From Circinella minor (Eukaryota > Mucoromycota > Mucoromycetes > Mucorales > Lichtheimiaceae), in contig JAEPRB010000184.1 in the NCBI GenBank assembly GCA_016758965.1, positions 16,353-80,352 on the forward strand: a stretch of DNA of 64,000 nucleotides, read 5' to 3'. Of the stretch, positions 11,635 through 24,062 are shown piece after piece. How positions within the stretch are numbered: the stretch's first letter is position 1; the number at the start of each line of letters is the position of its first letter. Position numbers and translations under genes: made by a program. Under the pieces are notes generated by a model. The model saw only the letters and a list, made by a program, of their open reading frames with translations. It made no database searches and had not been told where the DNA came from.

Positions 11635-12635
11635 AGCTGTTGTAAAACATAGCTTCCAAGTATTGTACTGTCTACTGTCTCATAGCAACTTTAAAATAGG
11701 CCTTGAAGGCCAAGGTATATTATTTTTTTTACTTGATTCCATCTTTTGGTTCTTTCAGTTCTAATTATTATACTTGTGTACGTACTACTTTACTTTTAAC
11801 GTAAATCAGTTCATGATATCAAGAATCAATATCCAACTCTGGAAAAAATACATGAATGATCGAAATATCCAAGAACGAGGAAAACCTCGAGGTGTAAACG
11901 TGGGTGAAGATCCCCTCATGTTTTGACTCTTTAATGACAAAATAGCGTTATTAAAATTTATGCACTAAAAAATAGGAACTGCATTGTTTATGTTTATTAT
12001 CGATCATTATTTTGATTTTCAATACGATAATAATAATAATAATAACAATATTATAATAGCACTTGTATTTATATTTAGTTAATAAATAGAATAGATAAAA
12101 TCAACTTGTTAAAACTTTATTTTAATTTGTTTGTTTTTGATAGTTTATTATTTATAAGGGTTTTATTGATTTTCGAATAGAAAAAAAAGAAGCACTGATA
12201 AGATATGGAAGAAAAAAAAGAGTGTGTGAAATATTCATGAGTGAGTTATTTTTATATATATTTATATGCTCATTAACTAAAAAAAAAAATCTTTTAACTT
12301 CATTTATCTTGAAAAAAATAAAATAAATGGGACTCAGCGTTTGTATGTGTTCTCTTTTTATAGACCAGTTAACTTTCACATAACACAACAAGCTATACAT
12401 ATAATACACACTTTTTAGAAAGCAGGGTTCTTTTTTGGGCCTGGTTCCTCTTTTTTTTTTTTTTATTTTTTTTTGGCTTGCTTTTTCTTCCACTTCTTTC
12501 TATTTTTTTTTATTCTATAATTTTTTAACCTTTTATATTTCTATTTTTATTTTTTATTTTAATAAGACATACATACATACCCTTTTAATATCTATTATTA
12601 TTATTTTTTATTAAGAAAAGAAAATATTAATCATA
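11635..12635. other. Intergenic and upstream region of the Sec2-like gene
   Basis: A+T-rich with poly-T runs (12452-12473) and TTATTA microsatellites just before the start codon at 12636. No gene recognised. A minus-strand frame at 12152-12493 is low-complexity Lys/Phe and is rejected. Confidence 0.5.
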
Positions 12636-14773
12636 ATGGAACTGCAAGACCGAAGAATAGGGGGTATTTTGCAGCAACAACAACAAGTAGTAGTAGAAGA
12701 AAAGAATAGGGTTGAAACTTTTTCTTCTACTAGTTCAAAACAACAACAACCACTTCCACCACGAATAGATAATATTGCTCATCTTTATAGTCAACTTCAA
12801 GCAGCATTTGACAAGTCATCGTCTACTTCAACACCAAGAAATAAAATCAACACTGTCATTAGTCATAACAATAATAATAGAAATAATAATATGACTACAC
12901 GTGACAGTTTATCAGACATACAACAAAGAACTTCATTATCATCATCGTCAACAGTTTCTGATGTTCCAAGTACTTGTCGTTCATCCACTGAAAGTGGTTT
13001 TTATACACCTAGTAACAGTAGTTCAAATACCAATAGTCCTATTACACCATCTCATACCACTATGGTACCTCACCATCATCATTCTCAACAATTACAACAA
13101 CAGCAACAACAACAACGTCCAATGAATTCAACAGAGACAAAACATTTATCCGATGTATGTCCTTGTCACCATTGGCTTGTATCAATTGATTCTGAACATT
13201 GTGGCATTTGTGACGAACCCATACCTCAATTACAATCTTGGCAACAAGAACGTCATTTAGAATTGCAAACCATAAATCGAACTCAATCTCAACTTTATCG
13301 TTTACAAGACAAACATCAAGAATATCAAGAAACGATTCAAAATCTTGTAAAAACAATTCATGAAAAAGAATCAGTGATTGAACGTCGTACTATTGAATTG
13401 GATTCATTACAACAAGATCTCAAGATATTACATACAAAATGTCATGGGGAACGACAACAAGTAAAAGAAATCCAACACTCCAAAGAATGTGTGAAACGTG
13501 AATTAGAAGAATTATCCCAACGATTATTTGAAGAAGCCAATGAAATGGTTTCTTTAGAAAAAAAGGAAAAGGAAAGGATTCAAATACAACATGAAAAATC
13601 AAAACAAGCATTGGAACAAGCTAAACAAGATCTTATTCAAGTGGAATTGGAATTATGTCAATTACGTAAAGAAATTGGATTATTGGATGAAACAACATTA
13701 CCACCCAGACCTTCTTCTGCATTATCGGGATATCATGAACAACAACAACAAAGACAATCTGGATCATTTTCTATTAAAGATTCTTCAAGTCATAGTAATG
13801 TTATTGGAGAAGATTCTTATTCACCATCCTCTTCACCTATTGTTACAGGGGCTACGATCATGGGTCCGGAAACAGTCATGATGAGAGCACAAATTGATTT
13901 AGCAACACAACATAATAATAATAACCATCACACTATGCCATTACAAATCGAAGCATCCGAAGATGATCATTGTTTAATGGAATTTCGACAATTTATTGAT
14001 TCAGCAAGTACTATTTCACTTCGAAAATTACATTCATTACCTTATATGAAACAATGTTTAGAAGATGATGTACGACCTACTTTACGATTTGGACCTAATC
14101 CAAAATTAACCAGTCGTAAAATTATTGATTCTATTTTGGTGAAAACATGTTTTGTTGAAACATGTCCTAGAGGATTTGTAAATGAACAATTAGAACAACA
14201 ACAACAAGAAGCATCCGAAACAATTACAAGTTTATGGGAACGATTTTCTTCTTCTTCATCATCATCATCTGCGGTATTTGAAGGATGTCAAGCATGTGGT
14301 CGTCTAATAGAAAGAGAAGATCGTGAACAAGTATTAAAATATCGATTTCGTACTTCTTATTTTGATGAATGGACTTGTATTGATAAATTTTGTCGTGATC
14401 GAATTGAAGCTGTTATTCAATTTTATTCCTATTTAAGACAATTAAGAATTGGTGCTTATCGTCAACGATCATTAACTGAAGTATATCAAGAATGTTCTCG
14501 ATTAAGATTACAAATGTGTCTTACTAGGTAAAATATAGTATAAATGTATATATATATGGGTTATAATTAAAATCTAATTTTTTTTTTTATGGATGTGGAT
14601 TATATTATATTAGGATGGGTACATTACCTGCTGTTTTACAAAGTTCAGGATTTGATCCAAATATACCTGTAAGAGCTACAACTGGAAATACTAATGTAAA
14701 GAATCATTTGGTTCCTGGTGATGATATAAATACAAGATTATCCAGTTCAACAGCATCAACGTTGATTCTTTAA
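12636..14773 (+). CDS. SEC2: Sec2/Rabin-type Rab GTPase exchange factor
   Basis: Guanine-nucleotide exchange factor expected to activate the Sec4/Rab8-type GTPase on secretory vesicles for polarised exocytosis. Two exons, 12636-14527 and 14614-14773, join in phase (AG|G) to 683 residues. The N-terminal 170 residues are Ser/Asn/Gln-rich and disordered. A Cys/His cluster (CPCHHWLV, CGICDEP; about 173-195) precedes a long coiled coil (about 205-350). The coiled coil contains the family hallmark RELEELSQRLFEEANEMVS, the Sec2-domain segment that contacts the Rab. The C-terminal third (LMEFRQFIDS, LKLTSRKIIDS-like, CQACGR, DEWTCIDKFCRDR) matches the conserved tail of Mucoromycota/Basidiomycota Sec2 homologues. 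The family call is strong; the partner GTPase is inferred from the family. Confidence 0.88.
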
Positions 14774-15659
14774 TTGAATGTACATATATATTCAATTTGT
14801 ATAATAATTCGAAAAAAAAAAGCTCTCCTCCGACTTTCGACTTGCCAGAAAAAAAAGAACACTCTTTCATCCTTTCAATTATAAACATTTTATAATTTCT
14901 TATTATTACTATTACTACTACTTATTACACCTTTTTAATTACCCCTCCTTATTACCCATACATACACACAAAGAAAGTGAGAAAACACTTCAATACATCT
15001 CTCTTCTTCTTCTTCGCCTTTTTATTAGTACTCTTATTATTACTACTACTCTTATTATTACTATTTAGTTTTTTTTTTCGTTTGTTTTGAACAACTCCTT
15101 TGATTTATTATACCACCTTCTTTTTTTTTGAACTCTTTATTTCTTCCTCTTTCTGTTGCTAGTCATCAACATGTAAATCTTTATATACTTTTTTTTTTGA
15201 TAATGTTAACGTATTAAAAAAAATTATTTCATTATACAAAGTATCTATAAATATAAATAACTATTTTTTTTCTTACATTGGATCCATTCTATATTTTTAC
15301 GAGAAAAATTAAATGTGTCAAGGCAAAAATGGGAAAGGTTTCTTATCAAAAAATATATTATATAATTGTCTTTAAGAAAAAGAGAACCTTTTCTTTTAAT
15401 GACTTATATCAAATGATTCCATTCCAAAAAAAAAAATGTATGATATATGTATAAGTTTGTGGAATGTGGACCCACCTGTAAAAGAAATTTCTATTGAAGA
15501 GAGTGCACAGTCCAATTATTTTTTGTTGTTAGTGAATTATTATTGGTATTTTCATGTGATTCGTTAAAACCTGCAGGAACTAATTTTTTTTTTAATATAC
15601 TCACTTTTCTTTCCTTTTTTTTTTTGGATTCGAAAAGAACGTTTTAAGAAAGAAAAAAT
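14774..15659. other. Intergenic region
   Basis: Same-strand spacer between the Sec2-like and cis-prenyltransferase genes. Pyrimidine-rich tracts and TTA/CTT microsatellites fill 14900-15070; poly-T runs precede the next start codon. Nothing gene-like seen. Confidence 0.55.
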
Positions 15660-17382
15660 ATGACATCTTTAATTTCATCCATATATGATTATGGTTATAT
15701 GACAACTGAAAAAGCTGCCATTGGTATATTAAGTCGTGGTCGAATACCTTCCCATGTTGGATTTATTTTAGATGGGAATCGACGTTATGCAAGAAAAGCT
15801 GGAGCTTCAAATACGAAATTTGGTCATTATGAAGGATTTAAACAATTAAATAAAGTATATACTTTAATTTTTTTTGTGTGAATTGGGTGAATTGGGGTGT
15901 ATGCGGATTGTGTGTGTGGAGTTATTGATATTTTTTTTAACATTTTACAACATGAATGAAAAAAAAAAAGATCTATTTATTTATTCACTTATTTGACTAT
16001 ATATAGGTATTGGATTTTTGTATGCGGTTGGGAATTCAATCTGTCACTGTATTTGCTTTCAGTATTGAAAATTTTAAACGATCAGAGGAAGAAGTGGCCT
16101 ATTTAATGCAATTATTTCGTGAAGCTTTTACTATATTTTCAGAAAAAAAGTACGCAGGAGGGTTTTTTTTTTTTTGGATGAATATTCGCGCGTGTGAAGT
16201 GTGTGTGGGGATTATTATTATTTTTCAAGTAAAAAAAAAAAGAGGACTCTTTTGCTGTGGTTAGAAGGCTTTAACTAAAAAAAAGGACAAAAAAATGGTT
16301 AGTGAATTGATAGATGGATATCGAATTGGAATCCGAGTATTGGGACATCTTAGTTATTTACCATCTGATGTACAAGAATTAGCACATAAAGTGATGAAAA
16401 AAACTGAACATAATACAGAGTAAGTAGAAAAACAAAAAATATCAATAATTATATACAATCAATTTACCATGGCAACACATCCATGGCAACACATCCATTG
16501 CAACGACAATTATTTGAAAAAAAAATTCGTTACTAAGATAAAAAAACAACATTTTGATCATACATATATTTTCACAACCCCCTTCTTTTTTTTTTGCAAA
16601 TTATAGACGATATTTCAATATTTGTTGTCCTTATACTTCAAGAGATGAAATGACAACAGCTATTAAAGAAAATGTAAAACTTGTAGAACAAAATAAAATG
16701 AATATAGAGTAAGTAGAATATAATATAGCATAATAATCTATTATAACTTTTTTTTTTCGAAAAACTAACTATGGAAATGAAAACAAAAATAGTGACATTA
16801 CGGAAAAATCTATACATGATCATTTATTTACCTCAGCAAGTCCGCCATTAGATATTCTTGTACGTACTTCTGGTGAAATCAGACTCAGTGATTTCTTGCT
16901 TTGGCAGGTAATTATATATATATATATCTACACGTTTAAATTTTGGTTTTTTTTTTTTTGGAACAAGGCGGGGATAAGAAAATAAAAACCAGAGAACGAA
17001 AGAGAAAAAGAAAAATGTGATATGATGATGAGGAGATCTACAAAAAAAAAATAATATAAAAGAGAGAAAAGATGGTATACATCTATCTATATTATTTTTG
17101 AATTGGGAGTAAAAAAAAAAAGAGGGGAGAAGGGGAAACAAGATGTGAACGGAGAAAGATAAAATACATGTATAATTTTTTTTTAATGCCCTTTCATCTG
17201 CCCCTTCCCCCCCCCTTTTTTTTTCCACAAATTTAAACGTATAGGCAAGCGATCAATGTCAAATACAACTTTTAAATTGTTTTTGGCCAGAACTTACATT
17301 TTGGAAATTTTTACCTATTTTATTAGAATATCAAATATACCATGATGCATCACATAATAATAATAATGATAACAAAGAATAA
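15660..17382 (+). CDS. RER2: cis-Prenyltransferase (dehydrodolichyl diphosphate synthase, Rer2/Srt1 family)
   Basis: Condenses isopentenyl diphosphate onto farnesyl diphosphate to make the polyprenyl diphosphate precursor of dolichol, the lipid carrier for N-glycosylation, at the ER or lipid droplets. Six exons in phase: 15660-15854, 16007-16149, 16303-16419, 16607-16708, 16793-16907 and 17245-17382, giving 269 residues, a normal length. Signatures in order: [12 protein letters not shown] with catalytic D38 and N40-R41-R42, [44 protein letters not shown] and [12 protein letters not shown]. The start of exon 3 is the least certain junction: the TTAG at 16299-16302 is preferred because upstream acceptors give stops. 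Rer2 versus Srt1 orthology cannot be separated by eye. Confidence 0.9.
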
Positions 17383-17754
17383 TTTCAATAAAAATAAGAA
17401 TTCGTTTGACATCCTCCCCCCCATCAACTATGTTGAAGATATCGGCCATTGAAGATATACCAAATAAGGGATAGAAGGGGTTCTTTTTTTTTTTCGTAAA
17501 CCCCTTTAGGGTTATTTTTACCAGAAAAGTATTTTTAAATACAACAAAAAAAGAAAAAAACCTTTTTTTTTTGTGTAATCTTTTACATATCAAAACATTA
17601 TAACACCTGAAAAAAAAACATAGATATATATATATTATTTCTCCCTTTTTTTCATTTTTGCCTTTTTCTTCTTCTTCTTCTTATTACTATTATTATTATC
17701 ATTACTATTACTATATCACTATAATTATAATTATATAAATCAAGTCATAACATC
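17383..17754. other. Intergenic region
   Basis: Short same-strand spacer with poly-T runs and a TTC/TTA microsatellite (17668-17720) before the polysaccharide synthase start codon. No gene seen. Confidence 0.5.
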
Positions 17755-19455
17755 ATGTTGTATCTTACAGATGATTTGGGCTTGTTACCTTTCTTTTTAC
17801 CATTAGGTATTATTGGATTTTATCGATACTTGTGGTATTTTATTCGTATCATTGCTTGGCTTACTTATAAACCTCGACGACCCAAGGCTAATCCAACCTA
17901 TCGACCTGAAGAAGATGTTACAATTATTGTACCTACCATTGATGCTGGCGAAGAATTTAAGATTGCTGCAAAAAGTTGGCTAGCATGTAAACCAAAAGAA
18001 ATCATTATTATTACTGAAACAAGTATGCGTGGTCCTTTGGAAGAATTAGCCAATGAAGTTGATCCTGAACGTATTCGAGTATTAACTGTTCCCAAAGCCA
18101 ATAAACGATTACAAATGACCGCCGGTGTTAATGCAACCAATACAGAAATCTTAGTATTTGCAGATGATGACGCTATTTGGAAACCTACTATGCTTCAATA
18201 CATATTGGCTTGTTTTGAAGATCTCAAGATGGGCGGTGTCGGTACTTCTCAAACAGTCCATGCTGTTGATCCTAATGGTCATCAAACACTTTGGGAAATT
18301 TTAGCAGGATTCCGTCTTACTTCCCGTAATATCGAAATTGCTGCATCTACTCATATTGATGGTGGTATCTGTTGTTTATCAGGTCGTACAGCAGCTTATA
18401 GAACATTAATTTTAAAAGATCCAGCTTTTCAACACTGTTTTACCAATGATTTATGGTTGGGTAAATACCCATTAAATTCGGGTGATGATAAATTTTTAAC
18501 ACGTTGGATGTGTTCTCATGGTTGGAATACGTATGCTCAAGTATGTACAGAAGCGGAATTGTATTCTACATTTAAAAATAACTGGCGATTTGTTAAACAA
18601 GTTCTGCGTTGGACTCGTAATACTTGGCGTTCGGATTTTCGGTCTTTATTTACTGAACGGTATATTTGGCGTAGACATCCTTATGTTGCATTTACTATGC
18701 TAGATAAAATTTTCAATCCATTAACTCTATTGGCTGGCCCTATTCTTGTGGGTGTTTTTACGTCATTACAAGAAAAAAATGCAGGACCTTCCAATCCACC
18801 TTTACCTGGTTGGAATGTAGCTGTTTCTTATATCGTTTGGTTATTGGTGACACGGTTTCTTAAATTAATTCCTCATTTCTTACGTCGTCCATTGGATATT
18901 TGGGTATTACCTTGTTGGTTAATTTTTAATTATTATTTCGCAATCATGAAAATTTATGCGTTATTTACACTTCATGTTACTGCTTGGGGTACAAGAACTT
19001 TTGAAAATGTAAGAAATCTTTTTTTTATTACTTTTTATTCATCGGTTTATCAGTATAATAGGAAAATAAAGGAGAAAGGGGAGGGGGGGAAGTCGGGATA
19101 AGAAAATAAGGCGGAAGCGTGAAGAAAGATTATAATTAATATATACGTATATTTATAATAATAAAACTTTATTATATAGGGTGAAGGTCTTGGCGCATCA
19201 ATGGAAGTAGATGAAAAAGATTCCAATAATAATAATAATACAACAATTGTACAACAACAACAAGAAGAGATTAAGATTGAAATGAATCAAATTGGACAAC
19301 ACCAGCCACAACTCCAACCTCCACAAGTGTATCAACCACAAACAGTACATAGAGATCCATTTGCTGATAATATAAATGAAGAACATCTACAATATCGAGA
19401 ACGACAACATCAAATTCAAAATCATCCTAATAGTCCTTATGGCCAATATCATTAA
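17755..19455 (+). CDS. Family-2 glycosyltransferase, Cps1/Gt2-type cell-surface polysaccharide synthase
   Basis: Processive membrane glycosyltransferase of the hyaluronan/chitin-synthase-like class. Two exons, 17755-19008 and 19180-19455, join in phase to 509 residues. An N-terminal membrane segment (about 8-35) precedes the GT-A domain: VPTIDAGEEF (D63), the UDP-sugar/metal motif FADDDA (D137-D139), the acceptor-side acid in NSGDDKFLTRW (D244/D245) and the product-binding QVLRW (Q282, R285, W286). Several hydrophobic helices follow (about 320-415). The short second exon encodes a Gln-rich cytosolic tail. Family knowledge: fungal homologues (Cryptococcus Cps1, Magnaporthe/Zymoseptoria Gt2) affect surface glycans and hyphal growth. 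The polymer made here is unknown. Confidence 0.85.
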
Positions 19456-20390
19456 TCCGTGTGTATATCACGCCACATACACATACAACCTCATATATAT
19501 ATATGAAAGAGTGTTTCATCGCATTTATTATTATCATTATTTTGTTCGAATCTAATAGGCATAATCATAACATTTTTCATCCACCATTCACCATTCACCC
19601 CCAAATAATAACATCCAAAACTTTGATATATCTTTAAACACATCACTTATACATATTTTAATTATTCTCTCCCTTTTACCCCCAGTGTAATTTTTGTTTC
19701 TCTTTCACTTTTTCATTATACACATTTATTTATATAAATTATTTCTTTTTTCTTTCTTTGCAAAACTTGGCATTATAACAATAAAGAATAATTTACGTAT
19801 TATATATATATATATATATATATATAAGCTGTTCTTTTGTAACCTAGGTAACTCATATATCCCCCCGGATCCTTTCTAATAAAAATAATGAACGTGTTTT
19901 TCTCCTTATCTCGTGCATGGATGAGTAACCATAATCTCGGGTTATTCTATTCACATAAAATTATTCTGTCATGTTGTATTTATAAATGATTTTATTGGCT
20001 TATCTTTTTTTTTGTTTATTTGTTTATGCATTTTTTTTCTCGGAAGATCGACAAGAATGATTTTTATTTTACGTACAGTGTGGGAAGTTAAATTTAGCCA
20101 TGATTTTGAAAATTGACCACTTCCTAAATTGAGCTACCTAAGTGAAATCGATCTACAGATTTTGAAATTGAGCCATGCCAAGCAAATTTAAGCTATCCAT
20201 CTATCAAAATGGCACGGCCATGAATTTGACCCAAGATTTCGTCGTCTGTATATATATATATAAATGAGAATTCGTAGCGTCTATATGAAAAGCGTTTTTT
20301 TTTATTTATTTTTATCATACATTTATTATTATCAAGGATGACACTACCCCCACCATAAACAATGAAAGAAATGTACCTTTCCAAAACAAT
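19456..20390. other. Intergenic, left edge of transposon-rich region
   Basis: An (AT)n microsatellite lies at about 19801-19827. At 20074 a TA precedes CAGTGTGGGAAGTTAAATTT, which looks like a Tc1/mariner-type inverted terminal repeat. The next 140 bp repeat the theme AAATTGAGCCA/AAATTGACC several times, as subterminal repeats of such elements do. I could not find a convincing matching right terminus. Confidence 0.4.
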
Positions 20391-20940
20391 ATGGAATGGG
20401 AAGGTACTGCAGAAATAAATTATACACAAAAAATAAAAGGAAAACAGTCTAAAGAATCTACCAGCAACAATAATACGTCTTCAGGTCATGTTTGTGGCCC
20501 ATACAATATGAAAAATGATGTTAAAGTTGCACAACTTATAAATTTATTGCAAGAAAACGAAGGAATGTCAATTAGAGTAGCTGCAATCATAGCTATACTT
20601 TGGCTTATTTAATTGCCAAACGGCGATATCATCAATGGAATAAATTATGCGAAAATGGTGAAGGACTTCCAAGATCATCTAAAAATACTGGTGCCAAATC
20701 AAAACTTACTGACAAACATACTGTCTTTATATTTGAAAAATCCATGAACAACGAACAATTGGTTGCAATGACATCACCGATCTTCTTTGTCATCATTTCA
20801 AAGATTTAACTATTAACAGCCGTGCTGTTAATGATCATATGCACCAAAAATGTCACTTTACCTACAGCATACTGTTCATCAACTTGTTGCTAGGAACAAT
20901 GGTATAACTATGTTAAAGCGGTACGAATGTGTAGCATAGC
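20391..20940 (+). pseudogene. Tc1/mariner-like transposase remnant (N-terminal HTH region)
   Basis: Broken coding sequence across at least three frames. The first piece (to about 20590) has KVAQLINLLQENEGMSIRVAA. The second (about 20600-20805) continues IAYLIAKRRYHQWNKLCENG and LPRSSKNTGAKSKLTDKH. The third (about 20805-20935) has LTINSRAVNDHMHQKCHFT then LQHTVHQLVARNNGITMLKR. The order (two helix-turn-helix units, basic GRPRS-like linker, KLT start, helix before the catalytic core) is that of Tc1-like transposase N termini. The DDE/DDD catalytic core is absent. The suspected terminus at 20076 may belong to it. Confidence 0.6.
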
Positions 20941-22116
20941 ATATTTAACCTATACTGTATGGAATGTTCTGTGTTATATGGAAGGAAAGAGGCTAGATTA
21001 ATAGTAAAATAATATTATAAAACAGCAAATGATGTGTTGCTATACTAATTTTTGGAACTGTATGTACAAACAGCTGCCAGAAATCGCTCATGTGTAATAC
21101 TTCACAATGCCATATGAGATGTCATATGAGATATTTCTAATCTCTCTCTCTCTCTCTCACTCACTCTTGCTTTTGTCTTTCTCTTTTTTGCCCTAACCCA
21201 TACAACAATCCATACAACAAAAATACAAAAAGGAACTTTCAGCGATGAAGAGTATATAGCCAACAACTATTTTAATTAAGTTATAGGGCTAGCTTCTCGA
21301 GCACAGTTCTTGATCTTTTCCGAGGAACCATGTATAATAGCGTCTTTCAATTATATAGAACAACGTTTATATTTATTTTATATACCATGTCTAATCTATG
21401 AATTTTTTTTTCAAATTGGAGATCAACAGGATGTTACTGTTGCACCAAAAAATTGATTTCGCGCGTAAATGGTCTTCGTAGAAAAGAATCGATGAAAATA
21501 AAAGATTTAACCCAAAGAATTATTTAATCCATACGTATGCATAGCGACCATTAAGGACATACAAGGTGGGGTGGACCATTCTGTGACATCTTTACCATAA
21601 CGCACTGAAAAAATAAATACTTATATTTACAAACGATTTTTTAGTTTCGACCATCAGAACCAGAATATTTATTTATTGTCAAAAGAATCATAAACATAGC
21701 GAACAGAATATTATAAAATATATCTGCTTTGTTGAAAGATAATTAGCCTCAAAACCTTACCTTGGTCCATAATTGTTCAATTGGATACAATGGGGTAAGG
21801 CAGATAAATGAAGCGAAGCAGATAATGAAACGATAGTCACGTTTAGAAAAGAGACGTTTCACCACCTTTTTTTTCCAAACCGGTTAGTAATAGCATTTAA
21901 ATTCAGTCTATTTACCCATCGTATCCAATACACCCTTTAAGGCTTTAAATAGTTGTTAGTTACTATTTCTGTGATCTTTTCATTTCGTCATTGTTGTTCC
22001 AGTTCTCTGTTTTTTTAGACTACTTATCTTTTGATATTTTGATCAAAATAATACTAACACCAGAAAATGCTAATTGTTTTTGATGTTGAGAAAGTCCAGA
22101 CCAAATTTATTCGTAA
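20941..22116. other. Non-coding or decayed sequence
   Basis: A CT microsatellite at 21141-21160 and short imperfect repeats (CATATGAGATGTCATATGAGAT at 21113-21133). No continuing transposase core was recognised and no complete gene seen. Confidence 0.4.
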
Positions 22117-22316
22117 GAGAACCCAAGTCAGTGAGAATGATTAAAAATAATCAGCTGCAATGGTTGGTATCGAGGACGTTCATCCTGAGACTACTAGCCG
22201 CAAGCATCTCTTTCACAATCAAGAACCCAAGTAAGAGAGAATAATTAAAAATAATCAGCTGCAATGGTTGGTATCGAGAACGTTCATCCTAAGACTACTA
22301 GCCGCAAGCATCTTGA
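22117..22316. repeat. 104-bp tandem duplication, two copies
   Basis: Copies at about 22117-22220 and 22221-22316 share AATAATCAGCTGCAATGGTT, GGTATCGAG-ACGTTCATCCT and ACTACTAGCCGCAAGCATCT with only a few substitutions, so the duplication is recent relative to the surrounding decay. In one frame each copy reads SAAMVGIEDVHPETTSRKH, a protein-like string, but the frames are broken between copies. Confidence 0.75.
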
Positions 22317-22773
22317 TAGTTGGTAGACCGGAAAAAAAAAAAAATTTCCACCTGCAAGCTTTGAAATTGTTCGCCTGTGAACCTCGACTTTTATTGGACA
22401 GACATTTGACCCGCGAATAATTATTATATTTACTTTTTTATGTTAATATGGAGAATTACTTTACCATTAAATTTATCACTCGACCTAAAAATGATGGGTC
22501 ATTTGTAAAGTTATTAGATATTCCGAGAACGAAATATTGCAATTGGATTGAAACTTTACAATTGTAATAAAAACAAAAAGTGAGCGTCAACGCAGAGTTA
22601 AGAACGAAGAGTATATCCAAAAAAAATGCGTATGCACCTCCTCCATGTGGTCAAAAGAAGCGTACAAGAAAAACGAATATTTTTATCTTCAATGAAGTAA
22701 TTTTTTAATAAACTTTTTAATAAAATTACATTGTAATATATAAAACGTCTATTCGATATTTTATTTTTTAATA

Positions 22774-23084
22774 CAGTGAACCCTCGCTTTTTGCATTCTC
22801 GAATATTGCATTCTCTCGCTACTTTCCATAACTTTTTCTAAAGAAATATCACAAAACACTTAATATTTTATCATTTTCATTTTATCGAGGGGAGATTTAC
22901 TATGTTTCGATGCGATAAACGATATATGACGTATAGTAGTTGCAACATGAATGCGTGTCAACATCCTGTGGCCTCTAAACCGAATGAATCATATACAGTA
23001 CATACTCCCGCGCTTTGTAAAACCAGGCCTTCCGCAATTTTTTTTTTTATGGAAATCCCATATTGAAAAAGTGAGGGTTGACTG
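22774..23084. mobile_element. 311-bp pogo/Tc1-like MITE with nested third terminus
   Basis: Left end CAGTGAACCCTCGCTTTTTG and reverse-complemented right end CAGTCAACCCTCACTTTTTC are inverted repeats; the left side is preceded by TA. A third same-family terminus in direct orientation starts at 22996 (CAGTACATACTCCCGCGCTT), also preceded by TA. Part of a second element therefore lies inside or was joined to the first. Non-coding. Confidence 0.65.
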
Positions 23085-23108
23085 CATAATTCTTACTCAA
23101 AATTATAT

Positions 23109-23236
23109 GGCCAAAACTGTGTTGCGACTTCACCGCACATGCAAACCAGAGCAGTATAACCATCATCACCAATTCATCATTTTGGCCAACTTTTACCTAA
23201 ATGGATTGAACCACCAAACTTGCCACCGGCATAAAT
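23109..23236 (+). pseudogene. Gene remnant, homologue of 36335-36472
   Basis: DNA reading HRTCKPEQY then, after a frameshift, FGQLLPKWIEPPN parallels HRTCRPPDQY...FGQLFLEWIKPLAKP at 36335-36472. The two loci match at the nucleotide level across about 120 bp, including CAATTTGGACAACTTTT-like and ATGGATTRAACCA segments. The product family is not recognised. This copy is frameshifted. Confidence 0.5.
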
Positions 23237-23515
23237 AACAAATTTATACATACACGATTTTTCAAAAGAAGTTGACCATGGTGTTTTTGACTTCATGGAT
23301 GTTCTTTTTATAATCGCAGATGGTGTTTTTTTTTATATTCGAGGTAAACGTTTTTTATGTTCGCAGATGTTATTTTTGAATCCTTGGATGGTATTTTTTA
23401 TTTCGAGGTAAGTATAGTAATGAAGAAGGTGGAAGGTTTAAAGGAAGATGGTTTTTTTTTATTACTTTGAGTCGTTATAACTAATATGTTAATTAATGTT
23501 TATATTAGGTTAAAG

Positions 23516-23999
23516 AAATTACCACGACATACTATGATGAACTTTGAAAAAATTGGTAAAGTCGAATTACAAGCAACGTATTATGACGCCGTTTTATCAG
23601 AAATAGTTGCAGATCAAGACAAAAATGTCGCGTTACGATGGGCTAACAAGGCATCCGATGAAGCAACGGATATCCGGCCTGATGCTATTATCATCTCGAC
23701 TTTGATGCAGCATGATTACGGATATTCCCTTGGGTTTGTTGAAGTGAAGGTCGGCGGCAGCTCTACAACAAAAAGCATAATGTGTGTAAAGATATATTAA
23801 AGCTTGGTATTGCAGCAAAGCGCGCCATTGACAAATGGAAGTTAGAAGCATGCTTTACATTTATGATCAACGGCTTTTATATCTCCTTTTTCCTTGTTGA
23901 AAAAAAAGTGATGATTTGTACACCATGACCGAGATCGCTGGTATGACAGTTGCATCCTCTCTCTCTGACCTCCACACTTTCAACTTTGCTTATCAACTA
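23516..23999 (+). pseudogene. PD-(D/E)XK nuclease-like Mucorales multicopy protein, frameshifted
   Basis: Three consecutive pieces in different frames form one protein-like order. Piece 1 (to about 23775): YYDAVLSEIVADQDKNVA, RPDAIIISTLMQHDYG, LGFVEVKVGG. Piece 2 (about 23778-23900): KHNVCKDILKLGIAAKRAID and LEACFTFMINGFYISFF. Piece 3 (from about 23910): DDLYTMTEIAGMTVAS. RPDAII followed after about 15 residues by FVEVK is the D...ExK core of PD-(D/E)XK nucleases. The whole order resembles an uncharacterised family that recurs in many copies in Mucorales genomes (recalled, not searched). Shifts fall at A-runs near 23772 and 23900. A sequencing error cannot be excluded. Confidence 0.6.
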
Positions 24000-24062
24000 T
24001 AAAAATGCATAGAGTGAGTTTATTTAAGAATTTATAAATCTTTTTAACAAAAACTACAACAT

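Noticed and set aside
12901..13881. Alternative frames within the Sec2-like exon
   Set aside because: His/Asn/Leu-rich shadow frames of a long, well-supported coding exon.
16840..17244. Minus-strand gene opposite the cis-prenyltransferase
   Set aside because: The frame is Phe/Lys low complexity across the intron at 16908-17244; the plus-strand exons explain the conserved sequence.
20076..21606. Complete Tc1 element from 20076 to a CAGTGCG-like end near 21606
   Set aside because: The candidate right end (CAGTGCGTTATGG reversed) matches the left end only over the first few bases, and no transposase core lies between.
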